DNA of 64,000 bases, from positions 15,673,922 to 15,737,921 of the forward strand of contig OX457047.1 in the NCBI GenBank assembly GCA_949752735.1. Reading direction: 5' to 3'. Numbering within the stretch: position 1 is the first letter of the stretch; each line of letters opens with the position of its first letter. The notes under the pieces were generated by a model. That model saw only the letters and a list, made by a program, of their open reading frames with translations, did not search any database and had not been told where the DNA came from. The translations under genes were made by a program, and so were the position numbers. The DNA comes from Lumbricus terrestris. Lineage: Eukaryota > Annelida > Clitellata > Crassiclitellata > Lumbricidae. Shown here piece by piece: positions 1 through 10,859 of the stretch.

Positions 1-125
1 TGGGCCTATAATGCCTCTTTTCGGTGTCTCAAGACTACTTTTTTCTCTCTTGGTCTAACGTACTGGGAGCGCCTCTGATTGGTGTGCACTGTGAGAGGCG
101 CTTTATAAATGCAATACAATGAAGA
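1..125 (+). repeat. 3' tail of a non-LTR retrotransposon
   Basis: The segment ends with GGGAGCGCCTCTG followed by GAGAGGCGCTTTATAAAT. The same arrangement closes the better-preserved element at 22532-22960 (GGGAGCGCCTCTG then GAGGTGCTATATAAAT). It is therefore read as the 5'-truncated 3' end of the same retrotransposon family, and it continues beyond the window edge. Confidence 0.5.
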
Positions 126-405
126 GAAGTTGAAAAAAGCCACTCAGCGTGTCTTAATTTTGCAAATTAACTTCCAGTTTGCTTTGTTTTTATCAATGAC
201 ACTGACAGGTAGGCTATGTTTAGGCTATTCCTACTAGATAATTTTGTTTGATTTGGTTTTAGATCACTTAGATTATTTAGAACACTTAAGAATACTAGCT
301 AAGAGTCACGAAATAAATTCGAGTTGCCTTGCTCTTAAAATTGCTTAGGACACTTAAAACAGTTAGAGTCACTTTAAATTTGGATTGAGGTTTCTATTCG
401 TTATT
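120..405 (+). repeat. Dispersed repeat, copy 1 (empty site)
   Basis: This block is repeated at 6813-7305. Shared segments include GTTGAAAAA, CAATGACACT.ACAGGTA and AAATAAATTCGAGTTGC. The second copy carries an extra 245-bp segment. This copy lacks it and so serves as a paralogous empty site. I cannot assign the family. Confidence 0.6.
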
Positions 406-540
406 CTATTGAAGTGCTGCCAGGATGAACATAGCTTTTCTAGTAGCCACAAAATTTGTGGCTATAGCTGCTAAGCTACATCATGGACGCGGCAATTCTG
501 AGTAAACGATATTTTGCCATTGACCAGCTGCTCTGGACTG

Positions 541-747
541 CAGGGCTGTTTTAAAGGAATTTTTAGAACTACACAACTCCTTCTTTCCTTTCCCATCCTC
601 CATGGTAAATTACTTCAAATCGAAAGACAATGACCTTTTTTGCTAGATTTAACTGCACAAAACTTGTGACAGAAGTGCTTCTACAACTGCACAAATTCAT
701 TTAGAACTGCACATGTTGTGTACAACTGCACGTTAAAAAAAGCCCTG
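541..747. mobile_element. hAT-like MITE, family A copy 1
   Basis: A 207-bp element begins CAGGGCTGTTTTAAAGG and ends TTAAAAAAAGCCCTG, so the termini are inverted CAGGGCT repeats. It is flanked by a perfect 8-bp direct repeat CTGGACTG (533-540 and 748-755), the duplication size of hAT transposition. It has no coding capacity. A second copy lies at 58856-59049. Confidence 0.9.
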
Positions 748-755
748 CTGGACTG

Positions 756-1765
756 AATCCATGATCCAATTCACTGCTGTATCAGTCTCAGGATCAGCGA
801 CAGCCCTAACCATCGCTATCACGAAAATTGCTGCTAAATAAGTTAGCCCCCGTTTTTACAATAGATGTTCTTGAGAAGAGCTGCATAATAAATCTTGCGG
901 CTTCAGAATCCGAAAATACGTTTCAGTGTTGCGTCAGGAGTCAGGAAAGGAACTCGAGCAGTGCTGTTAGTGATGCTGTTAGTGACGCCGTTAATCCTCA
1001 ACAGATGAGAAGTCACGCCTCGGAAGAGATGGCTTAGATCGTTAATCACTCATTCTTTCTCGGCGAACTTAATCGACCCCTATCATCATCAGTCAAGAGC
1101 CGTTTTCTTTTATGTCGGGCAGAATTTATGTCGCTTCTATTTTTATGGCACATTTCTTTCGCTCAAATTAGGTGCAGCAATTGTAAAGCGACGTATAGTA
1201 ATAAAGTCTGACGCGCATGTCAAAAGCAAAATTTCAATAGGCGGTGGAAACTAATTAGAACATTATAATAAAAACCATACTTGAAACTGTGGAAAACACT
1301 TTTTGGAGTTATGTAGGCCAGATCGCAATGAATTCATATTCTAAATTGACCTTATTTTAAGATTCATGTTATTTTATAACGGAATTAACATTTTAGCTAA
1401 ACCAGCTGTAAGCCTTAATGATTTGTCGGTGCATGTTGTGTTCAAATAAAATCTGCACTCGGAAATCACACTGCGCAAGGCATTTCGCGTAAGCCGCAAT
1501 AAAATATTCTGCGCGAAAATTAATTGTGTAGGCTATTAATGTTTGCGTTTGTGCTCGGACATTGACCGCCCCCATAAAATTTGTTTGTAGGAATAGATAG
1601 GTAGTGGCCATCCTAAACGGCCTATTAATTGCGATGAATTTATTCTCACAGTAGAAGTGAATTAACTCTAAGAGACAGTAAGCTTTTAGGCCTACGTAGA
1701 CCTATACGAACAGTAAATGCGTGGAAGAGCATGCATGGAATGGATGGCCAATAATTGTGGTAATA
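756..1765. other. Gene-free stretch
   Basis: AT-rich DNA with no frame resembling a known protein and no clear repeat. The short frames present have neither homology nor splice context that I recognise. Confidence 0.5.
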
Positions 1766-1767
1766 TA

Positions 1768-2172
1768 CACTGTGTCCCAATAAATCGGGCACCCTTTTTA
1801 TAATGTGAATAAAACAGGCAAATCTTAATCGATTTAAATTTTTTTTAAACTGTTCTTATCCTGAGATAATTATCTTACACTGATTCAAATATGAAGTTTC
1901 TGACATGAATATTGACGTCACAATTAAGTCATTTGCATCACAGAATTCAAATGTTAAGTACCGAACACAACGATTTTTTTTACATTTGGTTTCGATATGT
2001 AAATTAACGGCCTCATTATGACGTAATTTGTTTTAGCGAGGGCCGTTCATAAATTACCAATTTGTAGATAATTATCTCAGGAACAAGCCTGTTTTGAAAT
2101 TTTGACAATCGATGAATACTTACCAGTTCTATTCACATTATAAAAAGGGTGCCCGATTTATTGGGACACAGT
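1768..2172. mobile_element. Tc1/mariner-like palindromic MITE, copy 1
   Basis: The left end reads CACTGTGTCCCAATAAATCG and the right end carries its reverse complement with a 2-bp loss. TA precedes the left end. The arms stay complementary for more than 100 bp, so the whole element folds back. Its partner at 25674-26069 is inserted in the opposite orientation. TA targets and TGTCCC-type ends suggest a Tc1/mariner relative. It has no coding capacity. Confidence 0.8.
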
Positions 2173-2318
2173 ATAGATCTATGCTCCAAACACGGAACTC
2201 AATAGGCCTACCAAAAAACCAATCGTCTGATCGTCGGTGAATCTATCTCCTCGTTGTCCAAGTGCACTGGAGAAAGGGTCAGGAACCCTACACAGTACAC
2301 AAGTAACCACCAGAGGGA

Positions 2319-2410
2319 TCGCAATTGTGATCTCCAAATTTCTATAGCGCCACTCAAAAGCCAAGCGCAGGGCACCAACTTATTGACGAGTTTAGTCCGA
2401 GGGTTTGTTC
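2319..2410 (+). repeat. Dispersed repeat, CCAAATTTCTATAGCGCCAC type
   Basis: It shares the order ATCTCCAAATTTCTA, GCGCCACTCAAAAGCCAAG and ACCA(A/G)CTTATT with copies near 12715-12810 and 56695-56800, so it is an interspersed repeat. I cannot assign a class. Confidence 0.55.
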
Positions 2411-2505
2411 AAAGACTAGCCCGAAGGAAGTCGCAGTTCGTAGAGATACTCTAACCTTCGCACTCCACGTTACAACCACGAGCACTTTAAACAAACTGGA
2501 TAGAC

Positions 2506-2651
2506 TATAATTATGGTGTCTAACTCTACTTCAAGACTATACGGTGCCTAACTCTTCTTCAACACTATATTGTGCCTAACTCTTCTTCAACACTATATTG
2601 TGCCTAACTCTTCTTCAAGACTATAATTATGGTGCCTAACTCTTCTTCAAT
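2506..2651. repeat. 28-bp minisatellite next to the receptor splice donor
   Basis: About five imperfect copies of a roughly 28-bp unit (GTGCCTAACTCTTCTTCAA followed by CACTATATT or GACTATAATTATG). On the minus strand this lies in the receptor intron, starting about 30 nt after the 5' splice site. Confidence 0.8.
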
Positions 2652-2681
2652 CCATGCAATGCCATAGAAAGAAAGACTCAC

Positions 2682-5091
2682 CAAGAGGCAGAACGAAGAA
2701 GAAAGGAAACCAGCAGATGATGAAAACCCCGACGACAATCCCAAGAGTCTTCGCTGCCTTCTTTTCACGGTTGAACTTCGCGATCTTCCCCGCCAGCGAC
2801 TGAATCCCAACCGGACGTTGACCCGCCGCCTCCGCTCCCCCCACCGGTTGACCGTGGCGGGTCCTACCACCAACCGGGGTCGACGACGGCTGATCCAAGA
2901 ACCCCGGATGCAATCGCCCTCCGCCATTGTGGCGAGCAGACATCCGACCATCGTGGGACCGATGGTCAACCACGCCCACAGCTGCTCCCTGCCTTTTCGT
3001 CTTGCCCTTGCTGGAACCCACTCTGTCCGTAGATCCCCTGTGACCGCGATGTTTCTTCCCCTGAAGGGAGGAGACCTTGAGGCGCGAAGGACCAGGCGGT
3101 GAACGTTCGGCTGGTAGTGGCCGACCGGTGTGAATACGCAGAACGACCTCGCAGTTCTGTTCGTCCGTCGACCTCGACGTCTTCATCCCGGTGGCCAGGA
3201 AGCGGGACCTCGCCGACGCCTCCTTGTAGACGCGGTAGTAGACGACGAGGATGACCATGAGCGGGATGTAGAAGGACCCGGCAACGGAGAAGAGCACGTA
3301 TCCGGTCTGCTTCGTGACGTCGCAGGTGAACGGGTCACCGGAAGGCGGTTCCTTCCAGCCGAAGAGAGGGGCGATGGAGATGGTGACGGACAGGATCCAG
3401 ACGCCGAGAATGATGAAGCCCACGCGACGCTCGTTCAGGATGGTCGAGTGCTGGAGGGGTCGTGTCACTCCGATGTAGCGGTCGACGCTGATGACGCAGA
3501 GGCTGAGGATGGACGCCGTGCAGCAGAGCACGTCCATCGCCGCCCATGCATCGCAAAGCAACTGACCAAATGACCAGTGGTTGACCACCTCAAGGCTGGC
3601 GGAAAACGGGAGGACCGTGGCGCCAAGCAGAAGGTCGGCGCCTGCGAGGTTAGCGACGAAGTAGTGCGTGGTGCCGCGCAGGTGAGGGTGAAGCGAGACA
3701 GCGAGGAGGACGAGGAGGTTTCCGACGACGGTGGCGACACAGATAAGACCCAGAACGATCCCAGTGACGACCATGGACACCAGAGACGCCAGAGAAAGAC
3801 CGGACTCATGAGAGATTCCGTCGGTCGTCGAGTTAAGGAGGAGGAGTCCCTCATCTTCGTTCCAATCGACTGAGGTCTGGTGTAAGACTGACGGCTGATC
3901 ACCGGAAGTGGTACTTGTCGACCAGAGGTTGGATGCGTCTGGAGATCCTCCTCCTCGTCTACGTTCGACTCGAATCCAAGGAGGTTCTGATCCGGATGAT
4001 CGGCGTCTTTGCTCTTCAACTGACGATCTCGATTGATTATTATTTGTCTCCGCTTCAAAGTTAATGTTCTCATCTCCAGCTCCAGAGTTCGGGGACTCGT
4101 TCCGGATTGAAGAACTCTCCTCCTCGAGGTCTGCGCTGCTCCCAGAATGCAATGCATTGGTGGTAAAGAGGATCTCTCGAGAGGTTGATCCTGGCTCAGC
4201 AATGTAACGATTCTCCTCCTCAGTAATCTGAAGCACGTCGAACTTAAATTTCTCGTGCTCTGATGTTTCGATTTGATTCGCCAGAAATTCCTTTGCTTTA
4301 TGGACAACGGATGTCAACACATCTCCTGTCTCTACCGAATCTTCTAGATTAGAATTTACAACTGATCTATCGTCTTGCCAACTATTGGTCGTTGTGGATT
4401 CGACTGGTGATCGTTTCCCAGGTTGCGTCGCAAATTCTATTAATAGTCGTTGAAGCTCTGATGTTGATGACGGGTCCTTACGCCGGACCGAACTGTGGTC
4501 ATTTAGGACGTCCTGGACCATTCCTCTGACATCGTGGATGGTCGATATCGTCGAATCATCCTCAGCTGTTGACGGTTCTTCGACTCTCCCGTAAAGAAGA
4601 CTTTGGGATGACGAATCAAAATAGGGAGATGAAAGTTTGAGATCATTTACCTCTGATGCAACGATGCCGTTATCCTTGGTTGTTATTCCGGTGCTTTCAA
4701 TTGCTGTTCTTCCCAACCGATCAGTTATGGTCAGCTTCCACGGCTCTTCATATCGGTGCTTCGCTTTTGCAGTCGTGGAATCCCACTGTGAATTGCTTTC
4801 AGGTAAACTCTCAAGTATAATAGAAAGCTTGCCTCGACTAGAAGCTGATAATTGCTCGCTACTGTTTGATGTGGCTTCGAAAGTAACCTGTGTACCCAAC
4901 TCTTCCTTCCTAACGTTTGAAAACTCACCCCACCTCGCATCTTCATACCCCGACGAAGCTATTTCCGTGATATTTCCACCGAGTACGATATGATCACAGC
5001 TGCAGAATAAGTAGGCAAAGAAGAGACAGAGATAGCAACGAACGGCGGTTCCTTTCCATTCCAATTCGACTCCCATCGCCAATAAATCCAT
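2682..5091 (-). CDS. Alpha-1-adrenergic-type GPCR, first coding exon (TM1-TM6)
   Basis: Class A amine receptor, predicted to bind a catecholamine at the cell surface and signal through Gq-type G proteins (family knowledge). The ATG at 5091 opens about 803 codons. Residues 18-33 are a hydrophobic signal-like run. Residues about 40-435 are a Ser/Thr/Glu-rich, cysteine-free region with N-glycosylation sequons. TM1-TM6 follow from about 436 to 800. Visible landmarks: Asp520 in TM3 (WAAMDVLCCTAS), DRY at 537-539, the TM5 serine pair 602/606 (FSVAGSF), and KAAKTLGIVVG...CWFPFF in TM6. TM5-TM6 and ICL3 sequence matches ADRA1 far better than dopamine or beta receptors. Intracellular loop 3 is long (about 150 residues) and basic. 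The exon ends CTTG|GTGAGT (phase 1) right after TM6, the position of the conserved ADRA1 intron. TM7 and the tail lie outside the window. Vertebrate ADRA1 N-termini are usually under 100 residues, so this one is exceptional. Confidence 0.93.
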
Positions 5092-5512
5092 CCAGCAAAC
5101 GACCGGAACAGAGTCGCAGCTCTGAGCGATAATGGCGGAATCCGCGCAAACGTCGTCGTCGTCGTTGGCGTCGCTTCAATCGATCGTCGGTGGTGACATC
5201 TGTCGTTTGCGACGGCGGTTGTGAGTCACGTGGCAAGCGAATTGCCAACTATAACTTCTGCGATAGATCGGGGAAGATTGTCGCCGAAAAGGAAGGCATC
5301 AGTTCATCTGTCCTCCTGTCGCGCTGCGTCCAGTTGAAGAGATGCATGCCATTAGGCAGAGCATCTGCTGCTGCAGCTCGCTGGGTGTCGGCGCTACTTA
5401 AAAGGCAGCGCCCGTCTTTGATGTCCTTTGGGTTAGCCGCCGCCGTCGTCGCCGCCGACACAGCATCTGGATTACCTCTGTGTTCGGATTATGTTTACGA
5501 CTCCAGTTAAAC
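5092..5512 (-). promoter_or_regulatory. 5' flank / probable 5' UTR of the receptor
   Basis: The 400 bp upstream of the receptor ATG are markedly richer in CpG than the surrounding AT-rich DNA (repeated CGTCGTCG, CGCCGCCG). This fits a CpG-rich first-exon or promoter region. The reading frame stays open for some codons upstream without another ATG. No convincing TATA box or initiator could be fixed, so the transcription start is unknown. Confidence 0.35.
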
Positions 5513-6812
5513 CGGACGAGCTCAGGTTTCGTGCAGGTCTGTCTGTCTGCCTGCGAGTCGATGGAAAGAAAGAGAGGAAAACGCGCAGGAATTTGGAATC
5601 ACCCGTGTGTGGAATTTATAGGATAAAAGTATGCGCTGATGACAATGATAGCGTGCGTTTAATTGCCGTTGTCCATTGTCCACCATCTGACGTTCATCTC
5701 ATCCACGCGAGCAGCTGTTGCTATTTACCCTCAAACTGGGCCCTGACTGATCCGATCCGATCCTCAGAGTATATGCTACAAGCCTTATCGGGGTGGAAGG
5801 CTTTTGGAAGCAACTGGAAAGCGACCGAATGATGATGACAGGGTTGTAGAGGAAGAGGCAGAAGAAGCAGCAATTGTCTGCTGCTGATGCTGCTGCTGAT
5901 GATGATGATGCAGGACATGTGCAGCAGAAGACAGGGCACCATGCAGTCAGACGCTTATCGCTCACCCCATCTGACAGACGCATTAATCGACCATGAACCA
6001 TGCGACCTCAACGTACGCTACTAAGAAACATTAAGCTATAGGGCTACACGTCTATATATACAGTATAGGCCTACACCACACATCAAGACATAATATTATA
6101 TATAGGTCTATATATATATAATATAGACATATATGTGTATATATATACATGTGTCAATTACACGCATCCACATTATAAACAAACATATACATTATATGCA
6201 TATTACGAGCTTGATGCATACGTTCTATGCGTCTTCTTCACAATAAAAAGTACACACAGAGAGAGCTAAAATTAATATGAACGGACGCGTGGAGTCGGGG
6301 ACATTCCGATGACAATTTCGAGACGCACCGTACATACGCTCGCGCATAAATAAGAGAACACAGACGTAATGCGTACTTCGTAATCGTAATCTCCAAATTT
6401 CTAAATACTTAACCGAATTATATAGAACTTTCTATGCGAGATCTAGGCTAATTAATATTAATGCAGATTAGTTAGCTAGCAAATACGATCTTAAGAAACT
6501 GAATTATAAGCTATTAGGCCTACTTGAAAGCGAAGAATAGGCCTACAATAGAAGACCTCGCAGCAATGACCAGATAATGTCGACGTCCTGCGTTGAAAAG
6601 CGTTCTCGCTAGAATTATATGTCAGCAGAATCGGAATTCTACTAATCTACGCTGCTAATTTGGTGCAGATCCGAATATTAATTTTTATTAATTTTTTATA
6701 GTCATTACTCAAAAACATTAAGTCGACATAGCCTACACGTAAAAATGGTGATGTGCACTGCAGACGGTGTCACGAAATAGAGTATTTCCCGTATTAATCG
6801 TATTCTCCCAGA
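5513..6812. other. Gene-free stretch
   Basis: AT-rich intergenic DNA with TA-rich runs (6050-6200) and several TAGGCCTA words. No frame in it resembles a known protein. Confidence 0.5.
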
Positions 6813-7305
6813 TGAGGAGATGTTGAAAAAGCCATTTCCGCGTGTATTTATTTTTCATATTAACTTCCCTCTGCTTTGTTCTGAACAATGACACTAACAG
6901 GTATGTTTATTCCCAGTGGCGCAAACAAGGGGGTATCGGGGTTAAACCTCCCATTGGCTTAGGAAAAAGTTTTTAACGGGTAAAAGAAGAAAAAGCAAAA
7001 CAATTGTTTGTGGTAATAATTGTTTTTCTTACTTTATTCTCTTTGTTACTTTATTCCCTGTTTGTTTACTGTAATACTGTTGGGTTGGTGTCAGGAAGGG
7101 CATCCGGCCAGGCCATAAAGCCTTCAAACCCCCATAATAAATTCCTGGCTACGCCACTAAATAATTTTGCTTGCTTTGATTTTAGAGCACTTAGAACATT
7201 TATAACACTTAAGAACACTTCGAGGCACTAAATAAATTCGAGTTGCTTTGCTTTGAACATTGCTTAGGACATTAAAAGCAATTAGAGTCACTTTAAAATT
7301 TGATT
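6813..7305 (+). repeat. Dispersed repeat, copy 2 (occupied site)
   Basis: Second copy of the repeat at 120-405, interrupted between 6913 and 7159 by a foreign segment with its own inverted ends. The flanks rejoin into the arrangement seen in copy 1. Confidence 0.65.
6914..7158. mobile_element. CAGTGGCG-type TIR element
   Basis: A 245-bp insertion starting CAGTGGCGCAAAC and ending GGCTACGCCACT, giving inverted CAGTGGCG ends. It is absent from the paralogous copy at 120-405. Ends of this kind occur in hAT-like MITEs of many animals. A target duplication is not clear, so the superfamily is tentative. Confidence 0.65.
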
Positions 7306-8915
7306 ACAGTACCGTAGTCCTACACATTTTTCAATTATACGCAATTTTCAATAAAGGGGATAGAATGGTTTATCGCCCCGGATAGTCTAGACCGGTATAT
7401 TCCATCCAGGGGTAGATTAATTCATCCCCCGGATAGCTTTAAGGTAGATATATAATATCACGTGACACCGGTAGCATTCTATAGCCTGGCAGCCTGCATA
7501 CCTTGACTTATTTACATTGTCAGAAAGACAAACATAACAATCGGTCTACTTTCCTCCATCACCATTCAATGCAACAAAGCAAATTGCTGCTAGATTTATA
7601 GGGAAATAATTATGCGATCTATTTATCTAATGACCGTTTTATGCTGATTCCACCAGAGAAGAATTGTTGCTTGCCCATGCAGTGCTGATAGAAAGCAAAA
7701 GATCTACAACAGAATTGAAATAATGTGGTCTATGATCCAGACATGAAACAACACATCGTCTGCTTTAGCAGCGTCCTTCTCCATCACTTGTTTGATAAAA
7801 AGACGCACACCATAATTATAGAATCTTTTGTTTCTATACTACTACTACTACTACTAGCTCTGTTTTTTAACCTAAAGGCATAGACATTTGCGACGTGATG
7901 GACACACGTCATCGCGGTCCCTTTATCTATGCATGTACATGTAGACCAGGGCGCGGAAATGCAACTGGCGCAATAAAGACTTAGGCTATACACAGTCACT
8001 TACTCAGTTACTCACTTATAACTGAGTTGTTTGTCACTCTATCGTATACTGCATGCACGTGCGGATTTGAGAGTTTCCTGTGACGGTCATCTCTATTCTT
8101 CTGAACTTCGACCAAGATTTTAACGCACATTGCTCAATATCATCAGATCTGCTGGTAATATGATTACGATTAGCCTATATTAGACCGCTTAATAGGCTAA
8201 CTACAGCACACATAATGCTACTAATAATTATTAGGCGTAGATACAACGCCACAGTTAATTCTTTGAAGAATAGCAACGCTGTTGTGTTACATGATCAGCT
8301 GCACGCGTTTACCGCTTCCAGATGCAACGTTGTGGATCAGCTCCCAGTGGTAATGGAATTGCAAATTTATACAGCGCTATTTCAGGAGAGTGTCATCAGA
8401 GTCCTATCAAACACGATGAAATCATGACCGAACAAAATGACCTTCCATCCAATTTTACGGAAAAGAGATAAAAGAAGACTGAAGAGTTCACGTCGCAGGT
8501 TCTGAGGTATTTCGCTCCAGGAGAATGGACGAACCACAGCAAAACTCAGGTTTTCTCTGATGGCCTCATGCAGTGGGGAAAGTGTGCCACAAGATTATGC
8601 ACGCAATCTCAACAAATGAGTTACAGATCTGAGAGACGTATCTGAATTAGTCTAAGCTAAGAATGTCTTACATGTAGATCGTGTCATAAAAATATTATTA
8701 TAAAACTTATGCAGCGGTGCAGCAAAAGGCGTTGCCCATACTTGCTCGCGAGCGATGGATCGGGTGCTGATGTTCTGCGTCAGGCAATCAGCCCTTAGGT
8801 GGTATTGCCATAATATTTCGGCGGTATACGGTAGCCACTAGCCAGGTCTTTCTACCGTACCCAGAAACTGTCACCCATTTGACCGCTGCCCTCTCGTAAG
8901 TTCACGGCATATAGG
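7306..8915. other. Gene-free stretch
   Basis: Intergenic DNA with a short (CTA)n run near 7840-7856. I see no supported gene or clear repeat family. Confidence 0.45.
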
Positions 8916-8919
8916 CCTA

Positions 8920-9006
8920 CGTTGTGGGCCAGCGGGGTTCGAACCCGCGTCTGCTCTTTCTGCCAGTGTTGCCAGTGTTGCACCATTCAGCTATCATCCT
9001 GCCCCC
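8920..9006 (-). repeat. tRNA-derived SINE head
   Basis: Read on the minus strand, an A-box-like TAGCTGAATGG is followed about 40 nt later by a B-box GGGTTCGAACC. The anticodon region is not a proper tRNA stem (it carries an internal CAGTGTTGC duplication). It is therefore a tRNA-derived retroposon, not a tRNA gene. Confidence 0.55.
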
Positions 9007-9759
9007 TGTGCAGTACAATTTGAATAATAGGCTTATGGGGGTGAATTTCTCTTGTTTAAGCGTATAGTTCGAGTTGTCCAGGGAACTAGACGCTATAATC
9101 TAGATCTGCAATTGATCACATTAACATATAGCTTTATGCCGAATTGCAACTTTCACATTCGAATCTCGACTCAGATCGTGAAGGGCGATTAATTCTGGTG
9201 TGATGCATCGCCAACAAGCATCTAAATATCGAAAATTGTGCTGGCGTCTATGATTGAAAGTTCTCGAAGCCGTGAAAATTAAGTTGGTTCTGCTTCCTGC
9301 GAAAGACTTTCTGTGTGACTGCATAGGGCCTATACGGCATCATCATCGTCGTAAGTCCATCATTTACAAATTGTTCGCTTGACGTTCCGAATAAACTGTT
9401 TTCGGGTGAAATCCTTTCTAAACTGCATGATTTCCAGTGAACGTTTGGATTAGGCCACACCAATAACACCAGGTCTTGCATTATTCAGCCTTCAAAAGCT
9501 GCAACTACCACAGTCTATCAAAACGTAAAGAGGCTAATTTATCTAAGCTTGGCAATGTCTGTAGCCTACTGTGATGCACGAATGGCATTCTGATTGACAC
9601 TGCGGCGCTTTAGTCCGGATTTCCTGGTGCTAGAGAATATTTTATGCAATCGATTCTACATTTCATTATTTCGCTTCTTCTTCTAGAGTGACATTCAATA
9701 TCAGAGTGTGCATAATATGAGCTAATTATACAAACACGCACAATTGTGTATGCATACAC

Positions 9760-10005
9760 TCTGTATGAATGTATGTCCTTGTGCGTGTGTCCTTGTAGGC
9801 TATGTGCACATGTGTCCTTGTATGTGGGTTCTTGTATATGCATCCTCGTATGTGTGTCCTTGTATGTGTGTCCTTATATGTGTGCCCTTGAAAATGTGTC
9901 CTTGTATGTGTATCTTTCTATTGGTGCCTTTGTATGTGTCCTTGCATGGGTACCCTTTGTACCTGGGTCCTTCTGTGTGCGCCATTGTACGAGTGTCCTT
10001 ATAAA
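9760..10005. repeat. GTGTCCTTGTAT minisatellite
   Basis: About 14 diverged copies of a 14-18-bp unit TGTGTCCTTGTATG. The array resumes at 10755-10860 (ATGTTCTTGTAGG, CGTGTCCTTGTAG). This suggests that 10006-10740 was inserted into a once continuous minisatellite. Confidence 0.75.
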
Positions 10006-10740
10006 TATACTAGCTGTACCCGGCCACGCGTTGCTGTGGCTGAAAAGACTGTCCAACCCACCCTTCCTAGGTCCCCTCCCTTTACCCCTCCCCTTCTCCC
10101 TCCTCTTTCCCCTTCCCTCCCGTTCCCCCTCTCCTTCCTTCCCTCCCCATCCTCCTCTCGCCTCCCGCCCCTCCCCTCCGCTCCCCTCCCCTCCCGTCCC
10201 CTCCCGTCCCCGCCCGTCCCGTCCCCTCCCCTCTCTCCCTCCGTCCCTACTTCTCTCCCTCCGTCTCTCCCTCCCTCCGTCTGTCCCTCCCTCTCTCCCT
10301 CCCTGCATCCCTCTCTCCCGTTTCATCCCCTCCATCCCCTCCGTCCCTCCCCTTCCTCCATCCCTAGAAATATGCGCTTTAGAAAGACGCGCGGAAAACA
10401 GCCGCAAATGAACGATTTTGTAAAAACCGACAGTTACATATTGCGCTAGAGAAAGACACACCTTTAAAACGCGCCCGAAAAATGGGCGGACGCCGCCGGA
10501 CGGATGCGTCAAAGTTCAAATGGATAGCCTACAGCTGGACTCCATCGACGTTTATCGAATGGAAATAAAAGTTGTTTTTTGGGTCGTAAAGATTGCGCTT
10601 TTCCCCAAAAGGCATTACACAAACCCGCTTATGTTCGAATGGAACGTTTCGGTAAAATTTTGAAAACAATCGGTGAAGAACTTTCCGAGATCCTTCATGT
10701 CGAACGGTAGCGTTTTACATTTTTATTTATATAGATAGGC
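10006..10740. mobile_element. Unclassified inserted repeat with polypyrimidine core
   Basis: It begins ATACTAGCTGTACCCGGCCA and ends in ATTTATATAGATA, splitting a minisatellite. The C-rich core (10050-10370) is followed by unique-looking sequence with AAAACAATCGGTGAAGAACT. Similar CTAGCTGTACCCGGC starts and TATATAGATA ends occur in retroposons of other animals, from general memory. Class uncertain. Confidence 0.4.
10050..10370. repeat. (CCCTCC)n polypyrimidine block
   Basis: About 320 bp of almost pure C/T on the plus strand, built from CCCTCC and CCCGTCC units. All frames across it are open on both strands but are low complexity (Pro/Ser/Leu or Gly/Arg/Glu), so no gene is called. Confidence 0.9.
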
Positions 10741-10859
10741 TATATATACATGTATATGCATGCATGTTCTTGTAGGCTATGTGACCTTGCATGCGTGTCC
10801 TTGTAGTGCTGTCTCTGCTGCTCTGCATATTGGTCCTTGCATGTGTCTCCCCTATGTGT

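Noticed and set aside
2682..5091. Receptor as a dopamine D2-like or beta-adrenergic type
   Set aside because: The TM3 WAAMDVLCCTAS, TM5 VLFSVAGSFYIPL and TM6 KTLGIVVG...PFF motifs and the TM6 intron fit the alpha-1 group better.
5190..5510. Plus-strand frame upstream of and antisense to the receptor
   Set aside because: It lies in the CpG-rich 5' flank, has no homology, and overlaps other open frames typical of GC-rich DNA.
5615..5630. TATAAA-like word on the minus strand as receptor TATA box
   Set aside because: Over 500 bp from the ATG with no supporting initiator. Such words are common in this AT-rich DNA.
8920..9006. tRNA gene (also considered at 21245, 29475, 44249, 46640 and 63068)
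   Set aside because: A and B boxes are visible, but box spacing, stems and anticodon loops do not form proper cloverleafs, and related sequences recur. They are tRNA-derived SINE heads.
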